64,000 nt of DNA from Polytrichum commune (taxonomy: Eukaryota > Streptophyta > Polytrichopsida > Polytrichales > Polytrichaceae), in NCBI GenBank assembly GCA_950295325.1, contig OX485805.1, positions 32,537,501 to 32,601,500 on the forward strand, read 5' to 3'. The translations under genes were made by a program, and so were the position numbers. Below are positions 36,840 to 48,064 of the stretch, piece after piece. The stretch's first letter is position 1, and each line of letters starts with the position of its first letter. The notes beneath the pieces are model-generated. The model was not told where the DNA came from, did no database searches, and saw only the letters and a program-made list of their open reading frames with translations.

Positions 36840-37270
36840 TTGGGTGTTGTTTAGTTTAATTTTTGCATCTTCTACAACTTCTATTGTATATATCTACACA
36901 ATGAAACTTGTGTTGCATTAGCAAATATATGATAAAGCATCAACAACAATTGGGTTGAAAATCAAACCTCCCTTGTTTTGGTTATGGTTACCATAATTAC
37001 AAGTTTGTTGATTCCTGGCCTAAATATATATGTCCTCCCATGTTCCCTATTGAGATGGAGTAGTTAATGAAATCCGAAGATGTAGACTAATCTCTTTTAA
37101 AGATGTGTCTTCATGTTGTTTGTTCCCTTGAGGAGGGTAGGGCCAACGGGCTCAAATTCATGTCAGATTGCCCGACGTTGTATACTATTATTGTTTGTTC
37201 TTTGATCCTCATTGAACCACGCACCGTTCAAATATATAAGTTTGATTAAGAATAGTAACTAAAGAACTCC
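36840..37270 (+). repeat. Dispersed repeat copy, with a 65-bp insertion
   Basis: This is the second copy of the repeat at 24170-24905. It lacks the SINE found there (the unoccupied site reads GTTGATTCCTGGCC near 37010). It carries instead a 65-bp insertion at 37126-37190 flanked by a 10-bp direct repeat TTGTTTGTTC (37116-37125 and 37191-37200). The insertion contains GGGCTCAAATTC, like a Pol III B box, and matches a segment near 288-345, so it may be a truncated SINE. Confidence 0.65.
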
Positions 37271-37351
37271 CGCATACCTTAAGGCACGTTCACCTTACCA
37301 TTTCTTGTGTTGTAAAGCGGTCCAAGGAGTTTCATAGGGGTGGGTAGATTA

Positions 37352-37890
37352 CACCGTTTATGGTATTAAATGCCACATACACTATTTACAAAGGGCCTAA
37401 ACTAGATATTGGAGGTCTAAAAGTGTCACACCCACTAATTGCCAATATGATTCCATTCATCAACATAGGTAATTTCTTAAGTGAAAAAAAACTTTGCATT
37501 ATGACATTTTAGAGTAGCACATTGGGATCCTTTAGATAATAGTCTTGCATTTTAATATGCAAGAGGAAAATGTTTTTGAGCATACTATTGGCAAGTGTCA
37601 AGTGGCTACATTCTAATATGCAAGAGGAAGATGTTATTGAACATACTAATGGCAAGTGTCATTTGCCTAGTACACTTTACTCACCTTGTAGACCAATGTG
37701 TAACATAAGCATACAACTCATAACACTATTGAACATACTCATTTCCAAGATATTAGGAACCGCATGTAAACACAAGTGTCATGAGGCAACACTTCTGATG
37801 AAGTTGTTAATCATTAGTGTAACCTAGGATACATCTCAAAATAGGGTAAGTATACTATTACACATGTGATATTAAATACCATAAATGGTG
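37352..37890. mobile_element. TA-flanked MITE, family A copy 3
   Basis: Ends CACCGTTTATGGTATTAAAT and, inverted, CACCATTTATGGTATTTAAT are flanked by TA (37350-37351, 37891-37892). The 539-bp body includes the internal CAAGAGGAAGATGTTATTGA subrepeats seen in the sister copies. It is non-coding. Confidence 0.85.
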
Positions 37891-37996
37891 TAACCCAATC
37901 GGAGAGGAGAGTTCTTTGTAAACGACGTTGTATGTTTAGAAGGTTGCACTTGTAAATCATAATCACACGGTGTTCAAGATGTGAGTTGTCCCACAA

Positions 37997-38406
37997 CCTG
38001 GGGGGTGCACTTCATTGTCAAGTTGAACACCACGTGCGATAAAACAAAATCTACTTTTTACATAAAGCATCACCAAAATGGTTCAAAAGTTTATGATTTT
38101 TTTTTCATAAGTAGATATACATAGTATCTATTACATAGTGAAAATTGGTAACCAAATTTGATGATTCGTTTTTTTAATAAAACATACCGTTTCTAACTAG
38201 AATGACACAACATTGAACTAAACAAATTACTAAAAAAAATGAAGATGACTAAAAATTTCAAAAAAATATACAAAAGATATTATCAATGGTTATGTGTATG
38301 TAGAAAAAATATCATAATTTTAAAAATGATCTATGGCATGTAATATAGGGTAGCAAACTTTTATCGCACGTGGCTATGAAATGTAAGGGGGTGTGATCGC
38401 CCCGTG
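37997..38406. mobile_element. hAT-like MITE, copy G2
   Basis: It is flanked by the 8-bp direct repeat TCCCACAA (37989-37996, 38407-38414). It matches copy G1 in reverse orientation over its whole length, including the CCACGTGCGATAAAA inner part of the inverted repeats and the AAACATACCGTTTCTAACTA core phrase. The outermost bases of the left end have diverged. Confidence 0.9.
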
Positions 38407-38506
38407 TCCCACAAACAATCATTGAGAGTGCACCAACAAACTATCTCATGGGATGAATGAGGTATTACCTCCCAACACAATGTTGCACTAGTGTGTATAA
38501 TATCTA

Positions 38507-40674
38507 CACTAAACGGTCCTATATTAGTGTGGACCACAATAGTTCTATGCACTAAACATGGACTTTAGTGTGACTAACACTAATTTCTCTAACATTTCAT
38601 AAATATTTAGAATACTTACTTTTATTATGAAAGTAATTGAAATTTTGGAACAATATCACTAGAGTAATTAACTTAATGTAGTAAATAAGTAAGAAGACAC
38701 ATCCACACGGTTCCACATGTCTGCATGTTTCAAAAAGTGAACTAATTTTATCAGAGTGACTTGGAACCGCACGTCAATGCAGTTAGTCACTCTATTCCAA
38801 AGGTCACACTAATGATCATAAGTGGTGTAGAGTCAACATTGATTTGCAACCCACGCCAAATCTCTAGTTTAAAATTATTGTGGGCCACATTAATTGTTTT
38901 CCCAAGAAATTGATGTGGGTGAAATTTTTGTATAATGTAAGGTGTTCCTCAAAACTCTCAAGGAAGATATGTAGTCTTGGACCCATGTTATTTCCACGCA
39001 ACTAGACAATTAGAGTAGCTCATGTTAACTATTCTCAAGCCAATTTCACCCACTCTAGTAGGATTATTTGGTGTGGTGGACCACACCAATTTTCAATCAC
39101 CTTATATTTGATGTAGAACATGTAGAGTAGTACACTATCAACAAGTTTACAAGTAGCATAATACATCCAATGTATGGAATACAATATGCCTAACACCGTC
39201 GCCGCCGTAGCGTGGTGGTCCCGGCCGCAACCTGGCGATGGATCATGGTGAGTAATGCTTTGGCCTTGAAGCTAAGGCATGGACACATGCTACAGAGCGG
39301 GACACGGCGGTCCGCTCCCCCATGTTTTTCACGGGTAGGCCCCCGAAGCCTGTCCGGCACGATGTCCTATGTTGACCTGCAATGGCCGGTTACCGCCCGT
39401 CATAGCATACCTTGTCCTTTCCCCAAGCTGCAGCAGCGAACGCCAGGTTGCGGCGGCGACGGTAGCGGCTGCCAAGGCTAGGCAGCCAGGCATATTGTAT
39501 TCCATACCCATGCTTTGGCACAACGTATATATTAATGAATGTGCAATTATTACAAGTGGTATGGTTTGATGCACATCAATATTGATGATGGTGCAACATG
39601 ACATATGCACATGATAATGATGATGTTTACATTGATTGACTTCATAACATAGGACACAAATTGTCACATGTGAAGTAGTTTATTGTGAAGGACATCAATA
39701 ACAATGTGATGCCACATGACAAATGTACACAATACTACTTTTACATTGATTGACTCCACAATTTGTGTAAACAAATTCCTTTCCACAACTTTCTATAAGT
39801 TGAGGAAGGGGTAGGAGTAGAACATCCAATGTTTATATGACATTCTATGTCGTCTAGGTCATGATTGCTAGGAATGCTTGCTCTTCCAAGAGCTGGGCTT
39901 TATTTTGTGCTACTTTTGTCCAATATTTAATATTCAATGTGTTGGTTGGAAGTTTTTCATGAAGACTTAAGGGAGACACATGGTCTTAGAACCACTTTAA
40001 TTTCACCTTGACTACAAAATTGATGTGACATATGCTAATTATTTCCACACTAATTTTCCACCCACACTAATAAGACTATTTCGTATGGTGCCAGAATGTA
40101 GTCTAGCTAAAGTTATGTAGTGCTATAACTCTCTAATAAGAATGTACTATTTTACAAAACAAAGTCTTTTATGTTCCATAATGTTCAAACAACCTATTGA
40201 ACTTTTGTTAGCAAAAATTCAACTAATGAGTAAGACATTATTGCATTGCATAACCCCAAATAGAAACACCCACTAATTGGGATAATCAATGTAGTGAATG
40301 CCTAATGATTCTAATGATAAGTGATAGGTAAGTGCACTAAATAGTTCTATTGCTATGGGCCATAGTAATTTCCTAGAACTCACATTAATTCTCATATTGA
40401 GAATTAGTGTGGGCCACATAAAATCTCAACCCATACTAAAGTTCTAGTAGAAATAAGCGTGGGCTACAATAATTGTTTTCCTAGAAAATTAATGTGGGTG
40501 ATTATTTTATTTTGTGCTACTTTTGTCCTACAAGTAATATTCAATATGTTGATCGGAAGTCTTTATGAAAACTTAGGGGAGGACCCAGGCTCTTGGACCC
40601 ACTTTAATTCCACCTTGACTAGAAAGTTAGTGTGGCCCTCACTAATTATTTCCACACTAAGAGAACTATTAGTA
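38507..40674. mobile_element. Probable large TA-flanked non-autonomous element
   Basis: Ends CACTAAACGGTCCTATATTA and, inverted, TACTAATAGTTCTCTTAGTG are imperfect inverted repeats flanked by TA. Inside, blocks such as TTAATGTGGGTGA and TTATTTTGTGCTACTTTTGTCC recur at about 38880-39080, 39890-40090 and 40440-40680 in related arrangements. No transposase is recognised. A GC-rich foreign-looking island sits at about 39190-39485. The ends are inferred by similarity to the family-D MITEs, so the borders are uncertain. Confidence 0.4.
39190..39485. other. GC-rich island with inverted ends inside an AT-rich element
   Basis: This 300-bp block is strikingly GC-rich compared with its surroundings. 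Its ends carry inverted copies of CCGTCGCCGCCG and CAACCTGGCG. The segment GTAGCGTGGTGGTCCCGGCC looks like a Pol III A box, but no good B box follows at the expected spacing. It could be a small inserted element, a captured host fragment or a decayed SINE. Confidence 0.35.
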
Positions 40675-41038
40675 TAGTTGTGCATGTTGGAATATGCAAG
40701 AAGTGCATGGTGTTGTACTCTTGATATGTGTAGGAAAAGCCCAAAATTAGTACCATCTCTAGGAGTTTCGAAACTCTAGGGCCGCTCAAGGATCGAGGAG
40801 AATGTTAATTGTACACTCGTCCTTATGATTTAAGAGGAATTCGTATGCGATTTTGCTCAAGGTCTAGACTCCTGTTGACTCATGTCTTTGTAGCTTATGC
40901 CCCCTCCCCACCTGACTTTAGCGAAGCCTAAAAGTTGGTTCTAAAAACACAGCCTCCACACCATCGACATTATCTAGTGCCGAGCCTAGTTGGCAAATGA
41001 TGTGGCATGGCTTAGCAGTGGAGGTTTTAAGCCCCAAG

Positions 41039-41724
41039 CAGTGGTGATTTTTCACAAGGTCCCTAACATGTCCAGGGACATGTTCATTAAAAAGAAACTT
41101 TTCCAGTGGACGGGTTCTTAGGAAATGAACCGGTTTTTGGACGTGTCAAATTCACTTTGGACAGGCTCTAAAAATAACAATTCTTTTGATAAATTTTTCC
41201 AAAAAAAAAAAAATGATACAAATATCAATTACATTATGTCATATATGATATATGAATGTAAGCATAATGCGATCAAACCGCTAATACCCAATCAAAATAT
41301 CAATCTTGAAGTGCTTGATTCACTTGCATACATTAATTCATCAACCACAAAATTTAGAATGGGGTGTACTAGAAAGATGAGAATCAACAACAAAAGATTA
41401 ATAACTTGCGAACATTAAAGGCAAAAGTTGTCAAGATCCTATTGTTTCCAAGTGCAACCAATCACATGCCGACATCTTTCGGTTTTTTGTTTTTTAAATA
41501 AAATAAAAATTTACCAACATTGTAAGAGACTTATTTATACCTCTTGCGGGACGGGTATTTTCATTTTCAAACCGGTTTTGGGACGGGTTGTTTTTTCTTT
41601 AACCTTTCCATGGACGGGTTGGTTTAGAAATTACCGGTTTTGGGATGGGTTGCAAATTTTTTTGCCTTTCAATTCAAGGTATTTGGATGTGGACGGGCAA
41701 AAACTTTGTGAAAAATCAGGCCTG
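41039..41724. mobile_element. hAT-like MITE
   Basis: Ends CAGTGGTGATTTTTCACAAG and, inverted, CAGGCCTGATTTTTCACAAA are flanked by the 8-bp direct repeat GCCCCAAG (41031-41038, 41725-41732). An 8-bp duplication with CAG-initial ends fits hAT. The 686-bp body contains several GGACGGGTT and ACCGGTTTTGGGA phrases and no transposase. Confidence 0.9.
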
Positions 41725-41964
41725 GCCCCAAGCGCCAACCCTCCCATCGGTACCTAGACATAAGGCAAGAATATAGAAAAAGTGTCGCCTCCCACCCTTG
41801 TGATTGGTTGCTATTTAGTCTCAGCTACGAGGGCACGAGGAGCTGCATTGACAAAAACTGATGGTAAGATAGATGAGTAATAAGGGATTTGGGGATGGGA
41901 CAAAAACCATCCAACATTCCTTGCTTGGTAAATAAAACCATGAACATGTGTGAAAGCCACTTAA

Positions 41965-42885
41965 CCCCTAAAGGACCGGGGGTGTTTTAACTTAGGTCAT
42001 GTTTTCTTGATTAGCTCTTGTAGCAAGCTCAATTTCTTATTAGTGTGGGGTAATTTTCACGATCGGCACCGTTGAAACTAAAGAAGACTTACATAGCTTG
42101 TTTATGAAAAAAAGATCAACAAGATCGCACAATTTCTGAGAAATTGCCACCGTTGAGAAGATTGATGGAAATTGTTTGGGCAGGGGGTACTTCATACTTA
42201 TGCTGGAATCAGATTGCTTAGAAGTGCTCCAAAACATCTGAAATTTTTACCACATGTAAAGAACATTATGACCCTCATGTGGAATTTTTTTCGTCAAATT
42301 CTGAGGTGTGGAAAAAAAGATATGGGACTCTGAAGTCTCCAAGCAATGAGATTGGGCTCAAAAACTGAAAACTCAAAGAATTCGCCAAAAATCCAATCCT
42401 TCATCATTTTCTGATCGGAAAAGACCATTGGATCCATCTCGCAAAAACAGCTAGGGTCCTCTCGTCGCAAATTTGGGCTTCTTTGGAACAATCTCATCCA
42501 ATTTACACTTTTCTACAATCAAAAGCCCCTTGGGGGCCTTATGGTCCTTAGAAGTGCTCCAAAACATCTGAAATTTTTACCACATGTAAAGAACATTATG
42601 ACCCTCATGTGGAATTTTTTTGGTCAAATTTTGAGGTGTGGAAAAAAAGATATGGGACTTTGAAGTCTCCACGCAATGAAATTGGGCTCAAAAACTGAAA
42701 ACTCAAAGAATTCGCCAAAAATCCAATCCTTCATCATTTTCTGATCAGAAAAGACCATTGGATCCATCTCGCAAAAACAGCCAGGGTCCTCTCCCTGCAA
42801 ATTTGGGCTTCTTTGGAACAATCTCATCCAATTTTCACTTTTCTACAATCAAAAGCCCCCTGGGGGCCTTACGGTCCTTTAGGGG
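41965..42885. mobile_element. TTAA-flanked MITE, copy 2 (piggyBac-like ends)
   Basis: Ends CCCCTAAAGGACCG and, on the right, CGGTCCTTTAGGGG are perfect inverted repeats flanked by TTAA (41961-41964, 42886-42889). The 921-bp body includes a 330-bp tandem duplication (about 42217-42876). It is longer than copy 1 and shares only the terminal bases visibly. No transposase is seen. Confidence 0.85.
42217..42876. repeat. 330-bp tandem duplication inside the TTAA MITE
   Basis: Two direct, nearly identical units start at CTTAGAAGTGCTCCAAAACA near 42217 and 42547. The junction falls at GGTCCTTA, which resembles the element's own terminal repeat, so the duplication may have arisen through the element's end. 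Sequence identity is high, with few substitutions visible. Confidence 0.9.
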
Positions 42886-43030
42886 TTAACTAAAACCTAC
42901 TCAAAAACCTCCAGAGCAAGTTCTTGTAGGTGCATTGGGATAGCTAGATGCCTCCCCTATAACCGAGGGAGCTTTACCCGGGTTTTAGGAAAGACTGGTT
43001 ATTTGGTAAAGTCAGGTGGGGAGGGGGCAT

Positions 43031-43964
43031 TAGGTGGTAGTTTACTGTTTATGGGGGCGATCTGGTTACCTTAGCGACGAACATTTGTTTGAACCACAAA
43101 TAAATGTGTTTTCAACTCTGTAATTGTAAATGCATATTTCTAAAATATCATCTTGTGGTCTTGCTTATTAAGATGCCCAATCTTAAGACACGCTGATTTC
43201 AATGGAACGATGGATAATATTTTGGAAGTACGTAGATCAAGGAAATGATATTTATTGGAGGCTTTCACGTATTTCCAGAAACCATGTGGGAAAATCATAT
43301 CTAGAAAGAGGATAGGGGTGGGCTTGAAAAAGATGAATTGCTATCCGCTTTACGTCAGCCACTTGATCAAGGCTCATTGTACCTGAGTGGGTCCCTGTAA
43401 GGGCAACATGCACACCTCGTGAAATATGAGATTCCAAATAACAAGCAACAAAAGAATCAGGCTCAATACTATCATTGATGTTGACATTGGAGAAGTGAGT
43501 ACAGAAACTCCATTACTTGGTAAGTGTCACATGTGGTAGAATATGCAGCACTTGTTCCAGATGAACTTAAAGTCTACTAGAACTAAGAATTCATAAAGGG
43601 AAGTTTCTTGCATGCTCGCACTTGATGCCAAATCCCACAGGAAGCACTGTAAAGTGCAAAATTGAACATACAACATGCTGTCAACCTGACCCGCACTTGA
43701 GAACAGCATTAGGATGACCACAAAAAAAAAGGGTCGTCCACCTTCACAAAATTCTGCAACAATTTCATTGCAGGACCATGAAGCACTGACAAGTCAAAAG
43801 ACACTGATGGAAGCCACTGTGTAAAGCTCTTCTGTACCATGAGCTCTGAAAATAATAATTGATCCCATCACAACTCCAGCTAGAAGTTGCCATTGAGCAA
43901 GACCTTCATGCACTGCACACTGTGTCTTCAACATTATGAAATTTGGTCCAGTTCAATAGACTTT
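43031..43964. other. Downstream flank of EMC4
   Basis: No gene recognised. The part next to 43965 should hold the EMC4 3' untranslated region. Short open frames at 43252-43437 and 43527-43721 (minus) carry no motif. Confidence 0.5.
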
Positions 43965-46029
43965 TTACATGAGAATGGGTATTCCACCTCCAGAAAACTC
44001 CACCGACTGGCCACAGACAAACACCAAGTGACAATTGTTTAGAACATTAAATCATAGCATCTCCAAATCTTTGACACATACTAGGAATTTCCAGACACCC
44101 TGAAAACTGCTGTTCAATAACCTAGTGCTTTTGCATATTCTTGATTGGTAAAATGGCCACTTCAATAATCAAGAGTGCACAAGAGTTGCATACCTGTGGA
44201 GGCGCTAGGGATGATAACCAATCAGAGGCATGTGTGGGTAGAAGTCCCAAGGTATTAAGCTGCCACAAACCACATAACAATCAAGGAACAGCCAACTTCC
44301 ACATAGTTGGGGAGTAGAACTACAACTCCAAATGCATGTAAAATACAATCTAGATAGAATTCTCACATGACCAAAATGTCGAATCACATACTAGATGGTC
44401 AATTAGAATCTTACCTTCCACAAGCCAAGCCCCATCGCTCCAAGGTTAAGTGCAACAAACATGAGCTTTGGAAGTAATGTATTGGTGTGTGCATCATGAA
44501 ATGGCTCAAATACTGCACATACAGGAGCATCTATCAAAAATTTATTTTTCAAGTGACAGTTACCAAGAGTCATGTCAAACTTTTATGACTGCAATATAAT
44601 GACTGTATTTAGTCAAGTTGTATGTACAATATTCTAATGCCAAAACGAACATTATTAGAAGGAACAGGTAGCCAATATGAAAGGTCAAGACAGGATGTAC
44701 TACGGTAGTACCCCAGAAACCTCATAAAGAAACAACAGTGGTTATTTCACCACTCTAACCAAACTAAGTTCCCCTTTACAGCCGAGGCCAAACACATACC
44801 CGCCTGCTGCTGATGCAGACAAGCATATTCAAGATATATGTAGAGCATTGGGCACAAATTACTTAGCTAGAAACGCCTGCATACCTTTGCCAATGCTCTG
44901 AAGAGCACTGATAGGTTGCCACAGTGCAGAGAAAGTGATACCAATACTGAACAAATGCACAGTGCTCCCAGCCATCCACATCATGAAGCCCATCATCAAG
45001 AAGTTCTTAAATGGAGCCTGTGCTACTTCCCATGCTTTCTGGATCACCAAAAAAACCACCACAATAGTTCCATGAGAATGTTCCCCAAGCATTGACTCCC
45101 CAATTATACATGAGGCAACATACAAAGTGAAACAAAAGATAATTGATATAAAACATAGATACCTGTGCAGTCTTCCAGGCAACATAAAGAAATAAGAATT
45201 GATTGCGTGCAACACAAACTAAAATAAATAAATAAATAAATACAACCATAATGCCTACATTTGCCAACACTAGCAGTTTTGGAGCGTCTCTTCGACCGGA
45301 TGGCTACTCCCTCATTTATGAGATAGACACTTTCTAAGTGTTATAGTCTAGGACCGCTTGCATGATACAGATCCTTGAACTCCAAAGCAAATACTCGGGG
45401 AGATAAACGGACATCATATGATGATAAATTTCTTCACATAGTTCGAAGACTTCTCATGCTAGGTAATCAAGCAGATTACAACCGGCTTGCAAAAAAAAAA
45501 AAAAAAAACCGAAAAACAGACTCTGCATAATTGCTTGCATGAACCCCGCAGGATAGAACGTCTGTAATTCACACAGCAGAATAAACACAACAAAGGGACA
45601 TATTTTTTACCTGTTGTTTCCAAGTCGCCTCATTCTCCTTCTTTTGTTTCACTGAAGTGGTTTCTTCCTGCCACAAAACAGAAAAAACAGAGAAACTCTC
45701 AAACCTTAAACTTCCTTTATACTTCGGGACAGATCAATCAAAGGTTTCAGTATCAAGAATCACAGAGTACTAAGGAAATCACTCTGCAGCCTTTAACCCT
45801 AATCGTGCGAGACGCTCTGTTGCAATGGTCTCTTCTGCCCTCATTAATTGAAACGTTTAACGACGACATTGCAGTGGGCGAACAGAAATGAACAGCATAC
45901 CAGATCGGTCGATGAGCGAGAGAAACCGAGAGGATCGGGTGGAACATCGCGCGCGGACGAAGAGGGCGCGGCATCGCAAAGCTCCACGGCCCACTTCCGA
46001 CCCCCGCTCGCTGACCCTCTTCTCTCCAT
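43965..46029 (-). CDS. EMC4: ER membrane protein complex subunit 4, 6 exons
   Basis: This is a subunit of the ER membrane protein complex, which inserts tail-anchored and multi-pass proteins into the ER membrane. The exons join in phase with GT-AG borders: 45901-46029, 45611-45667, 44885-45038, 44415-44512, 44194-44259 and 43965-44006, giving 181 residues, the usual plant length. The N terminus is RKWAVELCD and DPLGFSR, a soluble conserved block. Exon 3 gives KAWEVAQAPFKNFLMMGFMM and SIGITFSALWQPISAL, a membrane segment and loop. Exon 4 gives LPKLMFVALNLGAMGLGLWK, a second membrane segment. Exon 5 gives LNTLGLLPTHASDWLSSL. The last exon ends SVEFSGGGIPILM instead of the common GGGIPLH. The start is the only ATG in frame with the conserved block. 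The identification is secure from family knowledge of plant EMC4. Confidence 0.95.
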
Positions 46030-46582
46030 AGCCGGGTGGATTCTACGATCCTCCTTTTCGTCTTATAATTCGCAACTGCAGCAGAATGGTGGACTGTAAG
46101 ATCCTCCCTTCGCCCAACAATTTGCGAGCTACCAATGGATTCCGAAATCCTCTCTTCGTCCTCCGATTCGGCAAGTGCAACGAAGAAACCCTATGTGTTA
46201 GCTCGAAGAGCCCTAACGCGAGGTTCAGTCGGCTTCCCCGAAATATTTTCCCCGCCTGCCCGCTCCCCGGTATTTTGCTGCCCGACGCCCTTGAATATTG
46301 CATATTGCCATGGTCCGAGGGTCTTATCGAGCGTAAATTAATAACACAAAAGGCCTTCCCTAAATTTGAGCCTGACCAAGGGTTAGCCCGTATTTGCGGA
46401 AGGCCATGGACCGAGATTTCGACCGTTAGATTCAAATCGGATGAATTTGATGGTATTATATAAGAAACCATATGGATAATTACGGATTGTGAGGAGCCCA
46501 CCGATTTCAAAGAGAAATTTGTGACATAATTTTACGTCTAAGATAAGGTCTTCAACACAGGGTTCTCATGAATTTGGGTTGA
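46030..46582. promoter_or_regulatory. Upstream region of EMC4
   Basis: This stretch upstream of the EMC4 start codon is relatively GC-rich near 46030-46460 and should contain its promoter and 5' leader. No clear TATA box was identified. Two overlapping plus-strand open frames (46086-46463 and 46135-46341) look like products of this composition. A short internal repeat (GGATTCTACGATCCTCCTTT near 46037, TGTAAGATCCTCCCTTCGCC near 46095, TTCCGAAATCCTCTCTTCG near 46139) recurs about three times. Confidence 0.4.
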
Positions 46583-46953
46583 TAGATAGATAGAAACTCC
46601 AATCCCTTTTTAGCAAGGGGCCAGCGTGAATAAAGTGTCCGTTCATAATGCCAATGATCCGATGCCCACCGGACAAGGGGACATTGGTACAAATACTACT
46701 CTCCCCTTTCGAGGATGAACACTATAGTGACACACTATACAAGTTCCTAGCTAGCCACTAGTGCCTTGAAGATACCGGACATGGTATCCCCCCAAAGGGC
46801 TTTGAGGTACCCATACAACAAGGTCCAAGGACCCCCCATCATAGTTGGGTGGACTAAGGTGGTGAGCACCACACCGGCATGGGGAATAGAACCCACAACC
46901 TCCTCATTGGGGGCCATGAGCCCTAACCACCAAGCCAAGGCCCGTGGTGCCTT
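46583..46953 (-). mobile_element. tRNA-derived SINE, copy 2
   Basis: It is nearly identical to the copy at 24355-24712, with the same orientation, A box (about 46920-46939), B box (46881-46896) and (TATC)n tail. It is flanked by AATTTGGGTTGA (46571-46582) and CAATTGGGTTGA (46954-46965), a slightly decayed target duplication. It has a few extra bases in the 3' part compared with copy 1. Confidence 0.92.
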
Positions 46954-46965
46954 CAATTGGGTTGA

Positions 46966-47689
46966 CATGTACTTGCAGAAGTTGTGACCCAAGGACTTTA
47001 TCGGGCATAAATGCTTTGAAACACTTTCCTTGTTTTATATAACTTTCCATTTTCAAATGTCTTTACGTAGGGGAATGTTTTGAGGGCCTTGTCACACATA
47101 AAGGTTGTCAAAAAGAATTGGACAGCTCGATGCAAGACGCGATCAAAATTCATGTGTAGTTGCAAAGAACGTGGTGTTGTGATCCATGGTGTGCAATTAC
47201 GTAATATAAGGGGGTTGTTTAATACAACAACATAAATTTGTGGCAGGGTTTTACATGTACGGTAAGGTCCTAAAGGCAAGGCTTTCGGAATGCTGACCCC
47301 TTGAGCTTTGCATTTCGTAAAATTCACCACTGGATGTTGAATAAAGTGCAAAACGCTTATACAAAAATGTCTTGGTCACGTTGTAGTGCCATGCCCTGAA
47401 AAATGTGGGAGTTGAGGACATTCTTCATTCCCATACTGCCCTAGCATGGGCACTTTTTCCCCTTGTAAACAAGCATGCAAAGTTTTTAGCATTGAAATGC
47501 AAATTTTTTAAAATTTTGGGTGAATGCATGCATAGGTGCCTTGTTGGGCGTTTACATCAGCATGACGCCCACCTCAAAATGTAAAAAGGCACATACAACA
47601 AACAATGCACAAGTCCATTACTCTATGAAATAGTGGACATCTTTTTACAAAACAACAGCCTAATTATTTGCAATGCACTAGATGTCATC
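46966..47689. other. Gene-free stretch
   Basis: No gene recognised; a minus-strand open frame at 46998-47351 (117 codons) has no motif and is treated as chance. Confidence 0.5.
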
Positions 47690-47691
47690 TA

Positions 47692-48062
47692 CACTAAATA
47701 TGATATTTAGTGACACCAATTCTAATTGTCTTGCTCAATACTAATTGTAAACCGCAGTATAGTGTCACCAACACTAAACGTCAACCCAATATTATTTGTT
47801 ATTCCTTGTAAATCCTTTTGGAAATATAGATTTATAGTGCTACAATTATTGTCACTTATCAAGTGATTTTCATCCAAATTTCAATCATCCATGACAATAT
47901 TTCATCACAAGTTGCTGACAAGAGAAGGTATGGTTTTGGCCAATGGATGAACTCATCCATCATCCACGACAATATTTGTTCACTTATTCATAAGAAGTGT
48001 CATCTGTGACGTTACCATAGTTACATTAAATACCATTATGACACTAAATACCAAATTTAGTG
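47692..48062. mobile_element. TA-flanked MITE, family D copy 1
   Basis: Ends CACTAAATATGATATTTAGT and, inverted, CACTAAATTTGGTATTTAGT are flanked by TA (47690-47691, 48063-48064). It matches the copy at 51469-51857 along its whole length, including TCTTGCTCAATACTAATTG and ACTCATCCATCATCCA. It is non-coding. Confidence 0.9.
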
Positions 48063-48064
48063 TA

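Larger units (their letters stand above)
40899..43028. mobile_element. MITE with 23-bp perfect inverted ends hosting two nested elements
   Basis: The phrase TGCCCCCTCCCCACCTGACT and three further bases at 40899 is repeated exactly in inverted form up to 43028. Both ends are flanked by TTA, a 3-bp duplication that would suit PIF/Harbinger. Removing the hAT-like insert (41039-41724) and the TTAA-flanked insert (41965-42885) with their target duplications leaves an element of about 510 bp without coding capacity. Confidence 0.7.

Noticed and set aside
46086-46463. 125-codon plus-strand open frame upstream of EMC4
   Set aside because: No known domain, overlapping frames on both strands, and a local GC-rich repeat explain it; it is more likely promoter or leader DNA.
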